Shown here: positions 59,664 through 64,000 of the stretch, piece by piece | Numbering within the stretch: the first letter of the stretch is position 1 | Layout of the letters: each line of letters begins with the position of its first letter | DNA from: Shimia sp051201625 | Lineage (GTDB): Bacteria; Pseudomonadota; Alphaproteobacteria; Rhodobacterales; Rhodobacteraceae | Direction: 5' to 3' | DNA: 64,000 nucleotides | Assembly: GCF_051201625.1 (NCBI RefSeq) | Contig: NZ_CP179203.1 | Location: forward strand, 1,488,001 to 1,552,000 | Program-made: the position numbers and the translations under genes | Notes under the pieces: model-generated | The model's input: only the letters and a program-made list of their open reading frames with translations | Database searches by the model: none | Told to the model about the DNA's origin: nothing

Positions 59664-61124
59664 ATGCAGATTCGTAATGAGATCCGTTTTATTCTAAATG
59701 GACAAGATATCGTGTTAGCCAATCTAAGCGCCGATGAAACTTTGCTGGATTATCTGAGGCTTGATCAGCGTTTAATTGGGACCAAGGAGGGCTGCGCTGA
59801 GGGAGATTGCGGCGCTTGTACGGTTTTAGTCGGACGACTCAAGAAAGACGGTTTGACATATGAAGCTGTCAATGCCTGCATTCTTTTTTTGGCGTCGTTA
59901 GATGGTTCCAGTATTGTCACAATAGAATATTTGCAAGGCGTGGATGGGCGCTTGAATCCGGTACAAACTGCAATGGTTGCGCATCACGGCAGCCAATGCG
60001 GGTTTTGTACGCCTGGTTTTGTGATGTCACTGTATGCACTTTGGATGGAGAACGCGTCTCCTACCGTGCAACAGATCGAGACAGCTATTCAGGGTAACTT
60101 GTGTCGGTGCACGGGTTATACGCCCATCATCAGAGCCGCCTTGGCGATGTCAGATTATGGAACGCCGTCTGCGGAGCATCTTGCCAAGGAACGGGATAGT
60201 GTTTCTGCGCGGCTAAAGAATTTGCGGGACCAAAGTCGTGTAGTTGTTCAAAAAAATGGATCACGCGCTATTTTGCCCATAAATGTTGATGACCTTGCCA
60301 GCGTCTTGGTCCAAGAGTTTGGTGCTACTATTGTTGCTGGAGGTACGGATGTGGGTCTCTGGGTGACAAAATTTTTGCGCCATATCTCACCAGCTGTATT
60401 TGTTGGACATTTGGAAGATTTTAAACAAGTCGCTATTACTCCGGAATTGGTCAGTTTGGGCGCAGGTATCACCTACACCGAGGTGCAGGAAGTGATTTCA
60501 AAATATTACCCACATCTCTTGGAGTTTTGGGACCGTATTGCAGGTTGGCAAGTTCGCAATATGGGAACACTTGGTGGAAATATTGCAAATGGATCACCAA
60601 TTGGTGACCTGCCGCCTGTGTTAATCGCTCTAGGAGCGAAAGTTACGCTGCGAAAAGGTGAGTTGAGGCGAGAGTTAAGGCTTGAGGATTATTTCATTTC
60701 ATACAGAAAACAGGATCGCGGTGAAGGTGAATTCATCGAGAGTATATCGATACCGCGCATTTCGGATGGATACCATGCCGCCTATAAAATTTCCAAACGC
60801 CGCGATGAGGATATCTCGTCGGTCGCTGTTGGTTTCAATATACAAGTTACTGATGGATTGATCGCTAGTGCAAACGTCGCTTTCGGCGGGATGGCTGCGA
60901 CACCGAAGCGAGCTGCAGCGGCGGAGGCCACTCTGATCGGCCAGTCGTGGGGTGAAGCTGCATTTGAGGCTGCTGCGAGGCAACTGCCCGCAGACTTTGC
61001 TCCTCTCACGGATGTTCGAGCAACCAGTGACTATCGCATGAAAGTGGCACAAAATTTGTTTCGACGATTCTGGTTAGAAAAATCTGGTTTAGACGTGCGT
61101 TTGATAAGACTTCAAAGGGGATAG
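59664..61124 (+). CDS. xdhA: Xanthine dehydrogenase small (FeS/FAD) subunit
   Basis: Oxidises hypoxanthine/xanthine to urate together with XdhB. The start is the ATG of MQIRNEIRFILNG, with GAGGG upstream. ATG 59637 is an alternative. The 486-residue product has a plant-type [2Fe-2S] site (CAEGDCGACTVL), a second cluster (QCGFCTPGFV and NLCRCTGYTP, about residues 110-155), and an FAD domain (TIVAGGTDVGL; MGTLGGNIANGSPIGDLPP). The domain order is that of XdhA, distinct from three-subunit CO dehydrogenases. Confidence 0.94.
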   Translation: MQIRNEIRFILNGQDIVLANLSADETLLDYLRLDQRLIGTKEGCAEGDCGACTVLVGRLKKDGLTYEAVNACILFLASLDGSSIVTIEYLQGVDGRLNPVQTAMVAHHGSQCGFCTPGFVMSLYALWMENASPTVQQIETAIQGNLCRCTGYTPIIRAALAMSDYGTPSAEHLAKERDSVSARLKNLRDQSRVVVQKNGSRAILPINVDDLASVLVQEFGATIVAGGTDVGLWVTKFLRHISPAVFVGHLEDFKQVAITPELVSLGAGITYTEVQEVISKYYPHLLEFWDRIAGWQVRNMGTLGGNIANGSPIGDLPPVLIALGAKVTLRKGELRRELRLEDYFISYRKQDRGEGEFIESISIPRISDGYHAAYKISKRRDEDISSVAVGFNIQVTDGLIASANVAFGGMAATPKRAAAAEATLIGQSWGEAAFEAAARQLPADFAPLTDVRATSDYRMKVAQNLFRRFWLEKSGLDVRLIRLQRG

Positions 61125-61126
61125 CT

Positions 61127-63436
61127 ATGAAACGGACAGTCGACATCCAAGATGATGTTCGTGCGGGTGTTTATCATGACAGTGCTGTAAAACACGTGAC
61201 AGGTGTCGCAGAATACTGTGACGATATTGGCGAACCGGCGGGAACACTTCACGCTTATCTTGGAACGTCCAAGGTGGCGCACGGGATCTTAACCTCTGTC
61301 GATCTAAGCGGTGTTGCCAAAGCGCCCGGCGTTGTCGGTGTTTTGACCGCAAAGGATATTCCTGGCGTCAATGACGTTAGTCCTACCGGGAAGAAAGATG
61401 AGCCACTCTTCGCTACTGATAAGGTGGAGTTTTGGGGTCAGCCTATTTTTGCAGTTGTTGCTCAGAGCAGAGATGAGGCCCGCCGTGCTGCAGAACTTGC
61501 GAATGTTGAATATGAGGTGATTTCGCATGTGATAGATGCCTCTGGGGCGATGAAAGCCAATTACCCGCACGTAACCGATCCACTGAAACTTGAACGAGGC
61601 AACATTTTAAAAGGTCAAAACGCAGAACATCAGATTTCTGGACAGTTGCGTGTTGGTGGACAGGATCACATGTACCTCGAGGGACATATTGCGTTCGCAA
61701 TTCCTGGCGAGGATGAAGACGTCGTCGTGCATTCCTCTACGCAGCACCCAAGCGAGGCGCAACATATGGTTGCGCAAGTGTTGGGCATTCCATCTAATGC
61801 GGTTGTGGTGAATGTCCGCCGGATGGGTGGAGGTTTTGGTGGTAAAGAAAGCCAAATGAACTTGTTTTGTGCCGTTGCCGCAATTGCGGCGAAGCGATGG
61901 AACCAGGCCGTGAAAATCCGACCAGACCGTGATCAAGATATGGAGATCACTGGTAAGCGACACGATTTTGTTATCGATTACGATGTTGCTTTTGACAATT
62001 TTGGTCAAATTCAATCCGTAGATGGACAGTTCGCGGCTCGGTGTGGTTGGTCGTCGGACCTTTCAGGTCCAGTGACAGATCGGGCCCTTTTTCATGCAGA
62101 CAATGCATATTATTATCCAAACGTGCGACTAACATCGCGCCCCATGAAAACTAACACTGTCAGTAATACAGCTTTCCGTGGCTTTGGAGGGCCGCAGGGG
62201 GTTATTGCCGCTGAGCGTATAATTGAGGAGATTGCTTACGCGTTGGGTAAGGATACTTTGGAAATTCGTAGAGCGAATTTTTATGGTCAGAACGATCGCA
62301 ACATGACGCCGTATCACCAGACGGTAGAAGATAACGTGTTGCCACGCATTGTTGATGAGCTAGAAGAGTCATCACACTATCAGGCGCGTCGTAGAGCCGT
62401 GTTGGAACACAACACTCAGAATAGCATCATCCGTAAGGGTATCGCGCTCACTCCAGTGAAATTTGGGATCAGCTTTACTGCGACTTGGTATAACCAGGCG
62501 GGATGCCTTCTGCATATCTATAATGACGGCTCGATAATGCTAAACCATGGTGGCACTGAAATGGGACAGGGATTAAACACCAAAATTGCACAAGTAGTGG
62601 CTGATGCGTTTCAAATTGATTTTGACTGCATCAAAATCACGAAAACTACTACAGAAAAAGTTCCAAATACGTCGGCGACCGCCGCATCAAGTGGTACTGA
62701 CCTGAACGGAATGGCAGCTTTGGACGCTTGTGATCAGATCAAAGAGCGCCTAACCGATTGGGCGGCGGGTCATTGGGAAATAGCTCACGAAGACATTTTT
62801 TTTCTGGAAAACACGGTTCACATTGGGGTTCAAGTAATTACCTTTTCGGAATTTATTAGGATGGCATACAAAGACCGCGTGCAACTTTGGGCAGCGGGCT
62901 TTTACAAGACACCAAAAATTAATTGGAATCGTGAAAAAGGAGAGGGGCGTCCGTTTTATTACTTCGCCTACGGTGCGGCTGTGGCTGAAGTGAGTGTGGA
63001 CACTCTAACTGGTGAATATAGCGTTGATCGTGTGGACGTGCTGCATGATGTGGGTAAATCGCTGAATCCAACATTGGACAAAGGTCAGGTAGAAGGTGCT
63101 TTTGTCCAAGGCATGGGATGGCTTACGAGCGAAGAACTTTATTGGAATGATGCCGGAAGGTTAATGACCCACGCACCTAGCACCTACAAGATACCGTTAG
63201 CCAGCGATGTACCGCGTGAATTCAATGTAAAACTTGCTGATTGGTCAGAGAATAGGGAACTGACTATTAAACGGTCTAAGGCCGTGGGAGAACCTCCGTT
63301 TATGCTGCCCATTTGCGTGTTCGAGGCCTTGGGTATGGCGGTTGCATCGTTAATTGACTATGCGGAATGTCCGCGTCTTGATGCGCCAGCTACGCCTGAG
63401 CGTTTATTGATGGCCATCGAGCGCATGCATCGCTAA
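61127..63436 (+). CDS. xdhB: Xanthine dehydrogenase molybdopterin-binding subunit
   Basis: Large catalytic subunit carrying the Mo-bis-MPT/sulfo cofactor. The 769-residue product starts 2 bp after xdhA. It has HSSTQHPSEAQHMVAQVLG, MGGGFGGKESQMN, NTAFRGFGGPQG, and LNHGGTEMGQGLNTK. The C-terminal segment KAVGEPPFMLP carries the catalytic Glu equivalent. The standard xanthine dehydrogenase motifs are intact, so a purine substrate is likely, though other aromatic heterocycles cannot be excluded. Confidence 0.94.
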   Translation: MKRTVDIQDDVRAGVYHDSAVKHVTGVAEYCDDIGEPAGTLHAYLGTSKVAHGILTSVDLSGVAKAPGVVGVLTAKDIPGVNDVSPTGKKDEPLFATDKVEFWGQPIFAVVAQSRDEARRAAELANVEYEVISHVIDASGAMKANYPHVTDPLKLERGNILKGQNAEHQISGQLRVGGQDHMYLEGHIAFAIPGEDEDVVVHSSTQHPSEAQHMVAQVLGIPSNAVVVNVRRMGGGFGGKESQMNLFCAVAAIAAKRWNQAVKIRPDRDQDMEITGKRHDFVIDYDVAFDNFGQIQSVDGQFAARCGWSSDLSGPVTDRALFHADNAYYYPNVRLTSRPMKTNTVSNTAFRGFGGPQGVIAAERIIEEIAYALGKDTLEIRRANFYGQNDRNMTPYHQTVEDNVLPRIVDELEESSHYQARRRAVLEHNTQNSIIRKGIALTPVKFGISFTATWYNQAGCLLHIYNDGSIMLNHGGTEMGQGLNTKIAQVVADAFQIDFDCIKITKTTTEKVPNTSATAASSGTDLNGMAALDACDQIKERLTDWAAGHWEIAHEDIFFLENTVHIGVQVITFSEFIRMAYKDRVQLWAAGFYKTPKINWNREKGEGRPFYYFAYGAAVAEVSVDTLTGEYSVDRVDVLHDVGKSLNPTLDKGQVEGAFVQGMGWLTSEELYWNDAGRLMTHAPSTYKIPLASDVPREFNVKLADWSENRELTIKRSKAVGEPPFMLPICVFEALGMAVASLIDYAECPRLDAPATPERLLMAIERMHR

Positions 63437-63439
63437 AAA

Positions 63440-64000
63440 ATGTGCATAAAATCTTTGATAACGTTTTTGAAGCAAGACAGACCTATAGTTAGGCTGGAAG
63501 TTACCGAAGTTCGTGGATCTACGCCACGCGATACTGGTGCGACAATGTTTGTTTCCAGCACTGAGTCTAACGGAACGATTGGTGGCGGTCAGCTTGAATA
63601 TCTGGCAGTCAAAAAAGCACAACAAAATTTGGTTTCAAAAGAAAAAGATGGAACCTTAGATATTTTTTTGGGCCCTGAAATTGGCCAATGCTGCGGTGGC
63701 CGTGTTGAAATCACGTTTAAAACACTTGACCAAGCAGCAAGAAAAATCGTTGTTGCTCAGGTCTTGGCAGATGAGCAAGCTTTGCCAAAGGTTTACATTT
63801 TTGGTGCCGGACATGTTGGACGAGCATTAGCGGATCAGTTTCAACATTTACCGGTGCATTGTATCCTTGTGGACAGCCGAATAGAGGAACTAAATTTGTC
63901 ACGGGCACGTGTGGAAAGACGCGTCAGCACCCTGCCTGAAGCAGAGGTTCGGAGTGCGCCCGCAGGTAGTGCATTTATAGTCTTGACGCATGACCACGCA
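63440..64000 (+). CDS. xdhC: Xanthine dehydrogenase accessory protein XdhC (partial)
   Basis: XdhC binds molybdenum cofactor and promotes its sulfuration and insertion into XdhB. 187 codons run from ATG 63440, four bases after the xdhB stop, to the window edge without a stop. It has VRLEVTEVRGSTPRDTGAT, TIGGGQLEY, GPEIGQCCGGRVEI (the cofactor-binding Cys pair), and the Rossmann start YIFGAGHVGRALA. There is no good ribosome site at the ATG, so coupling to xdhB translation is likely. Confidence 0.9.
   Translation, partial: MCIKSLITFLKQDRPIVRLEVTEVRGSTPRDTGATMFVSSTESNGTIGGGQLEYLAVKKAQQNLVSKEKDGTLDIFLGPEIGQCCGGRVEITFKTLDQAARKIVVAQVLADEQALPKVYIFGAGHVGRALADQFQHLPVHCILVDSRIEELNLSRARVERRVSTLPEAEVRSAPAGSAFIVLTHDHA

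Overview
The window looks like chromosome of an alphaproteobacterium of the Rhodobacteraceae (Roseobacter-type) line. The evidence is a gcrA cell-cycle regulator, an oxygen-dependent (CobG/CobN type) cobalamin cluster led by a DUF1636 gene, DUF3572 and DUF983 genes, an rplY-pth pair, and a carnitine operon with a fused dehydrogenase-thioesterase. Base composition is moderate, with several AT-rich intergenic stretches. No phage, transposase, CRISPR array, rRNA or complete tRNA gene was seen. Nearly every gene is an intact core or metabolic gene. The left edge cuts a serine hydrolase and the right edge cuts xdhC.

Layout. 1-7.2 kb: serine hydrolase (partial), pth, rplY, an FMN alpha-hydroxyacid dehydrogenase, an MttB-family methyltransferase without an amber codon, and trpA, all on the minus strand. 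7.8-12.4 kb: ychF, then a LivHMGF-type ABC transporter lacking its binding protein. 12.4-22.1 kb: the front half of the division/cell-wall (dcw) cluster, mraZ-rsmH-ftsL-ftsI-murE-murF-mraY-murD. It is preceded by a long AT-rich leader with three groups of phased TGGGN-type MraZ boxes and a strong hairpin matching the position of the Rhodobacter UpsM leader RNA. The cluster stops after murD, stop codon against stop codon with a convergent flavoprotein gene. 23.7-28.3 kb: rimO, gcrA, an ABC-2 permease, a 47-aa membrane protein and a GapB-like GAPDH.

28.7-46.1 kb is an almost complete aerobic corrin-ring pathway. A minus-strand series DUF1636-cobW-cobN-cobG-cobH-cobI-cobJ starts behind a cobalamin riboswitch and continues as cobL-cobE-cobM-cobB-cobA-cobF. 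It is interrupted by cobK on the plus strand, whose ATG overlaps the ATG of cobL in a single CATG. A divergent plus-strand unit carries cobO, two tandem Lin0512-family paralogues of unknown function, and cobQ. Together these genes take uroporphyrinogen III through hydrogenobyrinic acid to adenosylcobyric acid. CobS, CobT, CobC/D, CobP, CobU and CobV are not in the window.

46.1-50.7 kb is a carnitine-degradation unit: a GlxA/CdhR-type regulator diverging from a 3-dehydrocarnitine cleavage enzyme, a carnitine dehydrogenase-thioesterase fusion, and an SDR. 50.9-52.9 kb: EamA transporter, Nudix hydrolase, DUF983 protein. 53.1-55.2 kb: an EF-hand protein, an ECF sigma factor, a one-helix membrane protein and a periplasmic Metal_resist-type sensor, an arrangement that resembles the CnrH/CnrY/CnrX metal-sensing system. 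55.5-58.5 kb: DUF3572, a HAD phosphatase and a DUF4153 membrane protein. 58.5-64 kb: a LysR regulator diverging from xdhA-xdhB-xdhC (xanthine dehydrogenase and its cofactor-insertion factor).

The best candidates for undescribed biology are the paired Lin0512 genes in the cobalamin operon, the cobK/cobL/cobJ interleaved (non-contiguous operon-like) arrangement, the multi-site mraZ leader, and the EF-hand/sigma/sensor module.
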